From NCBI GenBank assembly GCA_022414725.1, contig CM039463.1, positions 23,615,042 through 23,679,041 of the forward strand: a DNA stretch of 64,000 nt, written 5' to 3'. Position numbers and translations under genes: made by a program. Position 1 is the stretch's first letter, and the number at the start of each line of letters is the position of its first letter. Source of the stretch: Microglena sp. YARC (taxonomy: Eukaryota > Chlorophyta > Chlorophyceae > Chlamydomonadales > Chlamydomonadaceae). This document shows positions 37,801 through 44,544 of this stretch, in pieces. The notes beneath the pieces are model-generated. The model saw nothing but the letters and a program-made list of their open reading frames with translations. It ran no database searches and was not told the origin of the DNA.

Positions 37801-38693
37801 AACACATCCATCCACCTCCCTCATCTGCACCCACACACCCACAAGGCAACACACACAAATCAACACACACAGCCGAATCCCATATCGTCCAGCCAACCAT
37901 GTTTCAATCATACCTCTTTGCTTTTGAAGGATAGCCATGGGTCGATGTTCTCTCTGAACTTCTCATTCACCATTAGCATGATAGATATTACATGCTCGTC
38001 TGATGAATCAGCCTCAAAGTTAGGCCACAAGTAGTTCTCAAGATACTGGGAAATTTCTAGCAGCATAACCCGGCGTAAGGGTGGCGACTTCTTGGCTTTT
38101 CCTCCCAGCTCCTCCTGATAGATGGACTTAACCAGCTCAGGCTTGAATGCTGGGGGGGGTGTTTTCTTGCGTGCAGCATCTGACCACGACTCAGCTGCTA
38201 CTTTGGTCAGCTTGTCTTCCGCAATCTAAAAATGCAGTGCAAATGGAATGCTTGAGTGCAGGACGGCAAAAGGTACATGGAATATTTGAGCTGGTTGTTG
38301 TGCTAGTTGTTGCTGAGTGGCATGCACACGGAGCAGCAACGGAGGGGGAAATGGTGGGGGTCCCTAACTACCATCTGCAAGCTGCGTTCACGAAAGTGCA
38401 CAGCCTTCATGATGACCAATCTTTGTTTCTTAGCCATAAGATACAGCACTGAGATCTAGAGTCTGAGAAGTGATGGGGGATTCAGGGGGGATTCAGGATA
38501 TCCAGCATCTGATAAACTGATGCCTCAAAAGGGGGAAGATCACCTCAATTAGAGTGAGACCATGGCCTTTCTTTTTAGCTGGTCCCTGAGCTGTGCGTTG
38601 AGCCTTCCCCCCGCGCTTCCCGCCATGTGTAAGATGTCGCTGCTGCAGCAGGACATCATCTATGCTGGTGGGCCTCGCCCTAGGCCCGTCCAT
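16046..38693 (-). CDS. AQR: Aquarius (AQR/EMB-4), intron-binding spliceosomal SF1 helicase, 17 exons, complete
   Basis: Exons (minus, high to low): 38693-38544, 38225-37914, 37022-36756, 35360-34425, 32897-32692, 31625-31484, 30299-30060, 29360-29161, 27918-27771, 26537-26189, 25794-25594, 24603-24414, 23455-23326, 21962-21693, 19744-19214, 17928-17735, 16316-16046. All have AG/GT borders, and phases agree throughout, giving about 1,578 aa (human about 1,485). AQR binds introns upstream of the branch point in the intron-binding complex of the spliceosome. Visible helicase motifs are GPPGTGKT (exon 11), [12 protein letters not shown] (14), [19 protein letters not shown] and the downstream QGRAR (15), and [17 protein letters not shown] plus [11 protein letters not shown] (16). 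The ARM-like N-terminal half is recognisable from exon 2 ([20 protein letters not shown]). Oddities are an acidic insertion in exon 4 and a Gln-rich repeat tail in exon 17. The gene is divergent from the TIC100-like gene. Its introns are packed with copies of its own exon edges. Confidence 0.96.
16370..16940. repeat. AQR intron 16: (GT)n, about 120-bp tandem repeat, (AT)n
   Basis: A GT run (16,376-16,410) is followed by four units of about 120 bases built from GATAGACAGATAG words, CGCAGACGGACAGGCTGG and GCAGTGTAGAAAGAAAG. An AT run at 16,878-16,917 ends the array. Minus-strand ORFs here are repeat artefacts. Confidence 0.9.
17063..17150 (-). repeat. Dispersed repeat family D, reverse copy
   Basis: GGTTGCCCCAGTGCAAGCAAACGGG through CCCGTAATAAG is followed by a TATTTATTTG tail. 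It lies in AQR intron 16 in sense orientation for its A/T-tailed form. Confidence 0.65.
17155..17625 (-). repeat. About six decayed copies of the AQR exon 16 donor edge
   Basis: The exon 16 end, CGAGCTCCAGCCCACATTCAA|GTGAGTGAT, is copied most fully at 17,577-17,625 (GAACGCTACGAGCTCCAGCC). Shorter forms CCAGCCTnCnTnnAAGTGAATG lie near 17,437, 17,295, 17,230 and 17,160. ACAAAACTAAAATAAAC fills the spacers. Confidence 0.75.
17959..18191. mobile_element. hAT-like MITE, copy 2 (233 bp) inside a TTGGG repeat
   Basis: It begins CAGTGATATTTCTTTC and ends GGAAAAAAAAATCACTG. The flanking octamers GTTGGGTT are identical, although the surrounding repeat makes that match less telling. It interrupts the acceptor-side repeat of AQR intron 15, so the repeat is older than the insertion. 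The closest relatives are at 3,938 and 20,391. Confidence 0.85.
18192..18840. repeat. AQR intron 15 repeat block: (TTGGG)n, (GT)n, C21 run
   Basis: TTGGG/TTTGG repeats fill 18,192-18,395, GT-rich words follow to 18,440, and a C21 run sits at 18,542-18,562. About three CACCACCACGTTTCACCCCCAC units extend to 18,670. In the gene's sense the acceptor half is C-rich and the donor half G-rich. The remainder to 19,070 is unremarkable. Confidence 0.9.
19065..19205. repeat. (CAC/CAT) triplet repeat beside the AQR exon 15 donor
   Basis: CACCACCATCATCATAATCA and GCAGCATCACCACC repeat three times. On the sense strand this is ATG/GTG-rich sequence immediately after the exon 15 donor. Confidence 0.85.
19214..19744 (-). 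CDS. AQR: AQR exon 15, helicase motifs III-IV
   Basis: This 177-codon exon begins [12 protein letters not shown], carries [19 protein letters not shown], then [47 protein letters not shown] and [14 protein letters not shown], and ends GRPHK. Nearly every block aligns to human AQR without gaps. The reading frame stays open upstream through three extra copies of the exon start to about 20,368. Confidence 0.97.
19745..20370 (-). repeat. Three in-frame copies of AQR exon 15 start with acceptors
   Basis: Units of about 200 bases begin with CTGCAG|CGNCAAGAAGA near 19,942, 20,139 and 20,348. Each encodes RQEDG(V/L)[16 protein letters not shown] and KNMA(F/L)[12 protein letters not shown] before sliding into CCAAACCAAACC-type spacer and the next acceptor. 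All three remain in frame with exon 15 and have no stop, except that the outermost carries one extra G at its PP codons. Confidence 0.9.
20391..20589. mobile_element. hAT-like MITE, copy 3 (199 bp)
   Basis: It begins CAGTGATTTTTGTTTC and ends GAAACAAATCTCTG. Flanking octamers TGTCTGCT and GGTCTGCT match at 7 of 8 positions in non-repetitive DNA. It lies in AQR intron 14. Confidence 0.85.
20825..21045 (+). mobile_element. Foldback element family A, copy 2
   Basis: TTTTTGGCGGAGCCCCCTCTTC starts a 5' hairpin whose other arm is GGGGGGCGAAAGCCCCC. GAAGCCTGACACGTCAGCCA and a 3' GCGTCGCAGGCGACGC hairpin follow. With 60,677-60,880 it forms a subfamily marked by CGCGATCACTCTCCGCCA. The minus strand is open for about 85 codons in both. 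Confidence 0.75.
21240..21690. repeat. Dispersed family H with TATCATATGATATCA palindromes, two copies
   Basis: CAAATTGCATCATAC, ATTGTATATAAAAGGTA and CAGACTGCCGGCATC occur at 21,265-21,350. Variants occur at 21,620-21,690, with alternating GATATCATATGATATCATAC at 21,555-21,630. Related sequence lies at 17,445-17,510 (reverse) and 40,925-41,045. AT-rich palindromes of this kind can form cruciforms. Confidence 0.6.
21693..21962 (-). CDS. AQR: AQR exon 14, helicase motif II
   Basis: Ninety codons from [20 protein letters not shown] to [27 protein letters not shown] is followed by the motif II block [16 protein letters not shown], with EEAAQ taking the place of a DEAD/DEAQ box as in other AQR proteins. 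It is bounded by ACACAG and GTATGA. Confidence 0.96.
21963..22330. repeat. AQR intron 13 acceptor repeats and ACCCAGTT minisatellite
   Basis: CACAGGAT with its preceding CA-rich tract is repeated twice upstream (22,013 and 22,063), giving tandem acceptors. Beyond 22,078 lies a 250-bp array of CACCCAGGTTACCCAGTTAC-type words. Confidence 0.8.
22370..23325 (-). repeat. About seven copies of the AQR exon 13 donor edge, unit about 140 bp
   Basis: Each unit repeats GTC(G/C)GGA..GTATGAAGAG|GTGTGATA, the end of exon 13 plus donor, joined to GGATGGGAATCGGTCCATGG and AAGTTGTG words. A C20 run (22,564-22,583) lies in one unit and is a G-run in sense. The part nearest the exon (23,210-23,320) is GT-rich. 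Confidence 0.85.
23560..24413 (-). repeat. AQR intron 12: exon 12 donor copies (5) and an exon 13 acceptor copy
   Basis: Units of 85-175 bases ending near 23,706, 23,882, 24,058, 24,232 and 24,318 repeat CATGCATGTTATGTCAAG|GTGCGCG, the end of exon 12 with its donor. Segment 23,570-23,640 repeats the start of exon 13 (GGGAGGAGTTCATGATTCATG) with its acceptor. Confidence 0.85.
24605..24885 (-). repeat. Two copies of the AQR exon 12 acceptor edge
   Basis: Copies at 24,670-24,755 and 24,830-24,885 repeat GGAATGGGCGAGCAAGAGCT and GACTTCAGCAGAGTGGGGCG. Only the first keeps the CAACCAG acceptor intact. GGAGGGAGGAGGG spacers separate them and read as pyrimidine-rich in sense. Confidence 0.8.
24885..25590. 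repeat. About 39-bp minisatellite, about 18 units, AQR intron 11
   Basis: The unit GAATGACAGCGCCTTGTGAT plus TCAAAATAGGGTAGAGAGA repeats with few changes. The unit touching exon 11 reads GACAGCACATTGTGACTCACC, and the last four bases belong to the exon 11 donor, so the array seems seeded at that splice site. The array is open in two minus-strand frames (203 and 169 codons), which I judge an artefact. Confidence 0.9.
25594..25794 (-). CDS. AQR: AQR exon 11, Walker A
   Basis: [20 protein letters not shown] carries motif I with the nucleotide-binding Lys-Thr. [20 protein letters not shown] is motif Ia. The exon closes with PSRYLLRLG, phase 1 on both sides. Confidence 0.97.
25870..26165. repeat. 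AQR intron 10: (TTAG)n, family B pieces and an exon 10 donor copy
   Basis: A TTAG tetramer run lies at 25,890-25,935. CAAGCCTCGCCAGAACAC through ATCAACTCAG|GTGTGCATGGGATG (26,150-26,075) copies the end of exon 10. It joins directly to TTACAGTCCAGGGGTGGGCC of dispersed family B. Confidence 0.75.
26560..27500 (-). repeat. AQR intron 9: about five exon 10 acceptor copies and one exon 9 donor copy
   Basis: Partial copies of CCTGCTGCGCACAGTGGACT, CTTCCTGGACGCCAAGCACT and TCCAACCTGCCCC lie near 26,640-26,735, 26,765-26,830, 26,890-26,935, 27,040-27,135 and 27,150-27,310. Segment 27,405-27,500 copies the end of exon 9 (GGAGATCCCGCG...CGCCATGGACAAG|GTACGC). Reading frames are broken. Confidence 0.8.
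28000..29160. repeat. 36-bp minisatellite (about 25 units) with a degenerate 5' part
   Basis: From 28,245 to 29,155 a 36-base unit containing CATCTCATCAGCAGTACATG and TTTATACCAGTATATA repeats with only a C/T change (CTCATC or CTTATC) alternating irregularly. A related 43-base unit fills 28,000-28,240. The edge at 29,160 runs into the AQR exon 8 donor (ATGAG|GTAGGTACTGG), which resembles the unit. Because 36 is divisible by three, long ORFs exist in three frames; none looks like a protein. Confidence 0.95.
29361..29700. repeat. AQR intron 7 acceptor side: C-rich in sense, with an exon 8 start copy
   Basis: (GT)n, a G15 run (29,391-29,405) and GGGGTTGGGGTT words dominate on the plus strand. 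Segment 29,410-29,452 copies the exon 8 start with its acceptor (CCCAGGTTATTG becomes CCCAGGTTATTGAAAAG). Confidence 0.85.
29880..30055. repeat. AQR intron 7 donor side: G-rich in sense
   Basis: CACCCACACCCACACGAACA and similar words on the plus strand read GGGTGTGGGTGG in sense, directly after the exon 7 donor. They are broadly complementary to the acceptor-side tract at 29,361-29,650. Confidence 0.8.
30300..31483 (-). repeat. AQR intron 6: exon 7 acceptor copy, C22 run, exon 6 donor copies
   Basis: Segment 30,355-30,492 copies the first 46 codons of exon 7 with an intact acceptor ([14 protein letters not shown]). TGGTGTTGG words fill 30,500-30,660. C22 lies at 30,807-30,828. Copies of the exon 6 end with GTAATTACC or GTACCTCC donors lie at 31,303-31,395 and 31,125-31,225, with a fragment near 31,045-31,070. 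Confidence 0.85.
31626..32190. repeat. AQR intron 5 acceptor side: (AAAT)n, (GT)n, G46 run, GGGTCTT repeats
   Basis: (AAAT)9 lies at 31,641-31,677 and (GT)n at 31,757-31,778. A run of 46 G occupies 31,779-31,824, the longest homopolymer here, and reads as a C-run in sense. About eight GGGTCTTAGAGGGTCT-type units run from 31,945 to 32,070. Confidence 0.9.
32190..32690 (-). repeat. Three copies of the AQR exon 5 donor edge, unit about 165 bp
   Basis: Each unit repeats the last 37 codons of exon 5 ([16 protein letters not shown] to NLFR) with CAG|GTAAGAAAGA or GTAAGCAAGA. They are joined by TCCATGTCCTTTGTCCATG words. Donors of all three are intact. Differences include R for H in DHDY and I for N in NFNLF. 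Confidence 0.9.
33000..33590. repeat. AQR intron 4: (GAT)n and exchange of CAACACACCC/GCAGTTGGAGCATTGAATG repeats
   Basis: GATGATGATGGT runs fill 33,012-33,090. ACACCCGGTAACACA words fill 33,230-33,350. Two or three units of GGCAGTTGGAGCATTGAATG lie at 33,370-33,560. Confidence 0.8.
33630..34424 (-). repeat. Four decaying copies of the AQR exon 4 donor edge
   Basis: Units of about 190 bases end near 34,231, 34,040, 33,835 and 33,637. They repeat the last 33-40 codons of exon 4 ([36 protein letters not shown]), followed by GGTGGTTCAAAATAGTAATAACAGC. Decay increases with distance from the exon, and the copies at 33.83 and 33.64 kb resemble each other most. Confidence 0.88.
34425..35360 (-). 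CDS. AQR: AQR exon 4, with lineage-specific acidic insertion
   Basis: This 312-codon exon runs from [20 protein letters not shown] to AQDKGFLTE. Conserved AQR blocks are [39 protein letters not shown] and [14 protein letters not shown]. About 110 residues of low complexity separate [10 protein letters not shown] from [10 protein letters not shown]: an Asp/Glu/Ser-rich run ([18 protein letters not shown]) followed by a Lys/Gly/Pro-rich stretch. Human AQR has only a short linker here. Confidence 0.95.
35364..36570. repeat. AQR intron 3: (GGT)n triplet and 32-bp GGTAGGTGAGTG minisatellite
   Basis: GGTGGT/GATGGT triplets fill 35,371-35,588. From 35,640 to 36,560 about 28 units built of GGTAGGTAGGTGTGTTGGTG and GGTAGGTGAGTG follow. 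The sense strand is C-rich over the whole intron. The ORFs of more than 400 codons here encode only His/Thr/Pro repeats and are artefacts. Confidence 0.95.
36570..36725 (-). repeat. Copy of the AQR exon 3 donor half, donor lost
   Basis: It repeats GTGGAGTTAGAGCTACATGC through GAAGAGCTTGCAGAAtGAAG, but the donor AAAAG|GTGTG has become AAAAATTGTG. The encoded fragment would read [19 protein letters not shown]. Confidence 0.88.
37070..37215 (-). repeat. Copy of the AQR exon 3 acceptor half
   Basis: CCTCCCGCAG|ACTGTGTACCCGG starts a copy of the first 44 codons of exon 3 ([28 protein letters not shown]). It breaks off into intron sequence identical to that before the real exon. Its acceptor is as good as the real one, but frame and donor are missing. 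Confidence 0.88.
37297..37505 (+). mobile_element. Foldback element family A, copy 3
   Basis: GGCGGTGCCCCCCCTTCAAG, GAAGCCTGACACGTCATCCA, GTCAGCTCCATCGTTGCCAC and GCGTTGCTTGCGACGC define the copy in AQR intron 2. The remainder of the intron (37,510-37,913) is AC-rich but otherwise plain. Confidence 0.75.
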
Positions 38694-38964
38694 CGTGGAT
38701 CTAAAGGAATCCGCAGGAGATGCAAAGATTAATTAAACGCAGTGATACATATCGAGGGGAAAGATGGCAGGAGGGTCTGTTAAAACTTGCAGCTGGACGT
38801 TCGTCAAGGTGGCTGAGGGAAGAGAAATTAAAGAACGCGAAGTACAGTCAGCTACTGAGTGTAGCTCACTATTTTGAGCACAATTTCATCAGCTACTGTA
38901 CTTGACCTGATCTTGTCGGATGAGATAACGAGCACACTGCTATTGGCCAATCGCAGCTTCGATT
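38694..38964. promoter_or_regulatory. Divergent promoter between AQR and the TIC100-like gene (271 bp)
   Basis: The two start codons are only 271 bases apart on opposite strands. A palindromic CCAAT element, ATTGGCCAAT, sits at 38,942-38,951. It could bind NF-Y-type factors in either direction, but at 14 bases from the plus-strand ATG it would have to act from within or beside the leader. No TATA box is clear. This is almost the only stretch between genes free of tandem repeats. Confidence 0.6.
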
Positions 38965-41900
38965 ATGAGTAGCGGGGATCCTACGTCCGATTCTAGGGCT
39001 ACGGTGCCGCCGGCATCTAGGCTGCAACTCAGCCTAAGACAAAGGCAGACTGAGCCTGTGAAGCAGGAAGATGCTCAGGAACCAATTGATGTGATCGATG
39101 ACACTCCCTTCCCTGTCCCCGACCTCTACTTCAAAGTCTATGAGAGTGAATTGGACGAGCCGGATTCCAAGGTCCGCCGTGATGTGAATTTGCTTTATGA
39201 ACGATGGATGACGATGCACGGTCGCCGTTGGCCCGAGAAGGGATTGGACACAGAGGATATGGTTTGGCTTCGTGAGGAGTCCCACAAGCCTGACGCGATG
39301 AAACTGCTCGCGATGGAGCGTGATGGGGTGGCCCCCCCTCCTGAGGATGCGTACATCAATCCTGCTCAAGTTGACATGGTTGCTGCGGAGAAGCAGATGT
39401 ACGATGGCGAGTTCATCACCGAGCCAGGGGAGGAGATAGATGGCAAGCCCGCTAGCCGTCCTCTGATGAGCAATTATGAAGCCACCAAGGCTGGGGCCAA
39501 GTGGGTGACTGATGAGTTTGAGTCAGAAAACTATGAGGCTGGAAACTTGGAGCTGATGTGGGACATGTATTTGTGGGACCGTGACGGCAACTCTTTGATC
39601 ATGCCCAACGAGCCTGCTGACCCCCAAGCAGGTAAGCCACAAGGCAGTTCTCCTTCCCCTTAATGTTCTATGCATGTCACTCCTTGCAAGGTGACCTCCA
39701 TCAGGCGGGCTGTTTTTTTCTGGGTGTCAGTCCATGCGTGTTGTATGTACATCATCAATTGACTTGGCATGCTGTTGACCACATCTGTTTGACAGGCAAT
39801 TAAATGCAGCAAATCACATAACATAGTGCACGATGACACTGCATCCCATCAAAGTGAGTAGCATTGCAAAATCTCTATGCCATATTGCATCTCACACGAC
39901 ATTGAAATGTGGCCAAAACCAATTTAACAGCCTCCCTTGAACATTGTTTGTCAGACCTTCAGCATGCTGCGTGTGGGGTTATCAGGGTATAGGGTTTTCA
40001 GCGCGTGAGGTTATCAGCGAAGTTACTACAGCCAAATATTGTCTAGGGTACTTGTAGCAGATTGCGTAAGCTCCTAATTGGGCCATAGGGTCTAACTGGC
40101 AAGCTGAGTGTGACCATGCCACTGAAGGGTGGCGTATCGAGCTAGCTGCCTATGCCTGAATTTTCGGGGGAAGTAGTAGAATAATTATTACGAGGTTACC
40201 TACGCAGGTAATTCGGCGTCTAACCGTCTGCAGAATACAATACTCCACCCTCTGCGCATGTTCAGAGCAGACTTGGCAGTCAGGAATTGCGATCGACAAG
40301 CCTGGGCGTCTTTCATCTCACCGTACTCCCTAGCAGCCGTTTCGCAAGTAAATGTCCTCGTATAAAATGGCTTGAATTCTGTGGTTTGACTGCAGCAGCA
40401 GGTGGCGGAGCATTGTCATAATCAAAATCAAAATTTGACTGCATCATCACCATCATCAACACCCTCGGCACCATCATCATCAACACCAATATCATCAACA
40501 CCATAATCATCAACACCAATATCATCAACACCAATATCATCAACACCAAAATCATCAACACCAATATCATCAGCACCAATATCGTCAACACAATCATCAA
40601 CACAATCATTAACACCTCGATCATTATCATCATCACCCTCAGCACCACCATCATCATAAACACCTTCATCATCATCATCATCATCATCGTCGTAATCAAC
40701 ACCATCACCATCAGTATCAACATCGTCATCAACATCGTCATCGTCATCAACATTGTCATCCACACCATCATCAACATCAACATCAGCAGCAGCAGCAATC
40801 ACATCAGCATCATCATCATCAAGACCAATATCAGCAGCAGCATCATGAATAATGGGCTCTGCCTCAGACATCAGTGTCACGCTCTGTATCTAGCACATAG
40901 GTAGGTCATGGCTCATAAATAGGGACCGGCAAGTATGATTCATACAAATTGCATCATATGATACTGGCATTGTATATAAATGGTAACTTTAGCCAAGCCA
41001 GACTGCCGTCATCATATGATGGTGTGATATCATATTGCCTATCCATAAAGCTGAATCATTGTTGCTAGCAGCTTAGGAAGGCAAGAAACTGTAGAGGTAA
41101 TACTACTGCCACCTTACTTTCTTTGACTGCTCGTGCGTTACAAAGCTCATGCATGTACAGGCGGCAAGAGGCATGGCTCATAACCTACCTAGGTTCTGCA
41201 CCGCTCATAGCAGGAGTTAGTACAAGTCCCTTGAATCGCACTGTGCACGCGCAAACCGCACAAATTGCAGTTGCAGAATTGTGCAAAATCGGTGCAATAA
41301 GAACCACAAAATCAGTGTAAAATCGATGCAAAATACTGTACCAATTGCAGTTGCAAAAGCGTGAAAAGCAGTGCAAAAAGAATTGCAACATCTGTGCAAA
41401 TTTTATCAAAATACTGTACCATTTGCAGTCGCAAAAGAGTGAAAACAGTGCAAAGTGTTGCAAAATACTGTACCAATTGCACTTGCATAAGCTTGAAAAC
41501 AGTGCAAAAGCAGGGCAAAAATGTTGCAAAATATTGTACCATTTTTTCGTTTTTTCTTGCTACTCAATGGATTATATGCAATCCCTCAATACCACGAAAA
41601 CCACCACTACCAAAAACGCCACCAGCACCAAAACCACCCACCCACAGAAAACAAAATAAACCACAAAAAATGTCACCCACCACCAACAAAAAATCACCAT
41701 CCCAGGTGACGAGTCCGAGGCGTTTGTCGACTTCCACACCGCCTACCGCCACGTGGAACTGACACCGAAGTGCTCGCGCTGCTGTCTGGGCCACCCCATC
41801 CACCCTCTCACCCACCCCTCCATCCACTCATCCATCCACCCTTTAACCCATCCATCCACCCACTCATCCATCCTCTAACCCACCCTCTCACCCGTCCATC

Positions 41901-44513
41901 CACCTATGTACCCATCCATCCACCCTGTAACCCATCCATCCACTCATCCATCCTCTAACCCACCCATCCACCCTCTCACCCATCCATCCACCCACGTACC
42001 CATCCATCCACCCTTGCACCCATCCATCCACCCACGCACCCACCCACGCACCCACCTATTCACCCATCTATCCATCCATCCACTCGTCCATCCTCTCACC
42101 CACCCATCCACCCACCCATCCACCCTCTCACCCACCCATCCACCCCCTCACCCACCCATGCACCCACCTGCTCATCCATCCATCCACCCTCTCACCCACC
42201 CATCCTTCCATGCACCCCCAGGTGAGGAGTCTGAGGCGTTCGACGACTTCCACACCGCCTACCGTCCTCGTGGCATTGACACCGAGGACGCTCGCGCCGC
42301 TGTCTGGGCCACTGACGAGTTCGAGTCTGATGAGGATAACACCGAGAGCGAGTGGTGCCCCGAGTATGTTGGTGCTGGTCTGGGCCTTGATCACGAGGAT
42401 CCCTTCAACCCTCAGTTCTCCCTGAGGCACAGTGCACACCCTCTGGCCCCCTTCCCCGGCGAGCCTCTGAAGTGGTCGTCGTGGGTGTACGATGATGGCA
42501 CTACGTGAGTTGGATGGTGGTTGGGTGGGAGAGTGGGTGAGAGGGTGGAGGATGAGTGAAAGTAGTCATCTTGGGTCTACGATGATGGCACTACGTGAGT
42601 TGGATGGTGGTAGGGTGAGAGGATGGATTGATGAGTGGGTGAGAGGGTGGATGGATGGATGAGTGAAAGTAGTCATCTTGGGTCTACGATGATGGCACTA
42701 CGTGAGTTGGATGGTGGTAGGGTGAGAGGATGGATTGATGAGTGGGTGAGAGGGTGGATGGATGGATGAGTGAAAGTAGTCATCTTGGGTATACGATGAT
42801 GGCACTACGGGAGTTGGAGGGTGCGAGGGTGGATGGATGAGTGGGCGAGAGGGTGGATGGATGGATGAGTGAAAGTAGTCATCTTGGGTTTACGATGATG
42901 GCACTAAATGAGTTGGATGGTGGTTGTACTGCTTGACTGGCTTAACTGGCTTGCTTGGTTGGATTGGTCAGCCAGCTTGACTGGATTATCTCCTCCTCAT
43001 ATCTCTCCTCCTAATATCTCTCCTCCTAACAGTCATATTAGTTTTCATCTTTTTTTTTTTTTTTAATACTTTAACTATTATATTAACAATAAAAAGAATC
43101 CTAGTCCTCCTCATACAGTCATATTAGTTTTCATCTCAAAAATAATTTCTTTGAAAATAAGAAATATACAACTATTATATTAACAACAAAAAGAACCCTA
43201 GACCTCCTCATGCCTCTCCTCCTTAGGCCTCTCCTCATATTAGCAATCATTTTCTAGTCGTGTCTCTCCTCCTCATACAGTCATATTAGTTTTCATCTTC
43301 TAGTCCTCCTTAGGCCTCTCCACATATTAGCAATCAGTTTCTAGTCAGGTCTCTCCTCATACAGTCATATTAGTTTTCATCTTCTGATCCTCCTCAGGTC
43401 TCTCCACATATTAGCAATCAGCTTCTAGTCAGGTCTCTCCTCATATTTGCAATCAGTTTCTAGTCGTGTCTCTCCCCCTCATGTCCTGTTGTGCTTTGCG
43501 TGTGCAGATTTGAAGGCCTGTCCAGGAAGGCGACTCCTCACGGCATGGGAGTCATGCACTTTGGCAATGGCACCGGCGGTGGCTTCCACTTCCGCGACGT
43601 GCGCCGTGGTGACAAGTGAGTGCTTCAGTTTGAGTGGTGTAGTGGTCGGGGGTGTATGGAAGGGTGATGGAGTGGTGTATGGAAGTGTAGTGTGGGGCAT
43701 GGAAGGGTGGTGGTGGTTGTATGGAAGGGCGGTGGGGTTGGGGTGGTGTACGGAAGGGTGGCGGGGTGGGGGTGGTGAATGGAAGTGTATGGAAGGGTGG
43801 TGGGATGGAGGTGGGGTACGGAAAGGTAGTGGGGCGGGGGTGGTGCCTAGAATTGTAGGGTGATACTTGCTCGCCCCCCCCCCACACACACACTAACACC
43901 TCCCTTGCCCCCCATCTCCCTTTCCTCCACCTGCCCCCCACCCACCCACCCACCCCACCCCATTATGACTCCTATTTGCTGCCTTGTGATTCCCGTCGTG
44001 CGTCCTCCTCTTTCAGGTATGAGGGCGAGTTCCAGGTCGGCTACGCCCACGGGCTGGGTCAGTTAACCAGCGAGAACACCGGCGAGACTTACATCGGCGA
44101 ATTCTTTGCCGGCCAGCGCCACGGATGCGGCCTGAGCATCAATATGAAGCCCTTCTACTACCTGGTTGAGCGTGGAATCGAGCCCACCCAAGCCTACCAG
44201 AAGACTGTTGGTGAAATCATCAAGAACATGGAGTTCAAGACTTGGTACCGTAACAAGGCGCTGGGCAGCGACTACGAGGATGAAATGGTGCTGGCCGCCG
44301 TCGGGGATGACTTTGAGAACCCTTACGACGTGGTGCTGCGCAACGGCTTGCATGACGCAAAGCTGAAGCAGTGGAAGGCAATGGACCCTGCCGAGAAGTG
44401 AGTGGCTTTGGAACACCTGGAACACCAGTGGGGTGGCGAGATGGGAGGGACTTTGTGTTGGGGGGAGTGGAGCAAGTGGCAGTGGGGTGGTGAGATGGGA
44501 GGAGCTTTGAGTT

Positions 44514-44544
<31 letters not shown>

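Noticed and set aside
40313..40880. Asp-rich or Met/Leu-rich minus-strand ORFs
   Set aside because: They translate the CAT/CAA triplet array in intron 1 of the TIC100-like gene.
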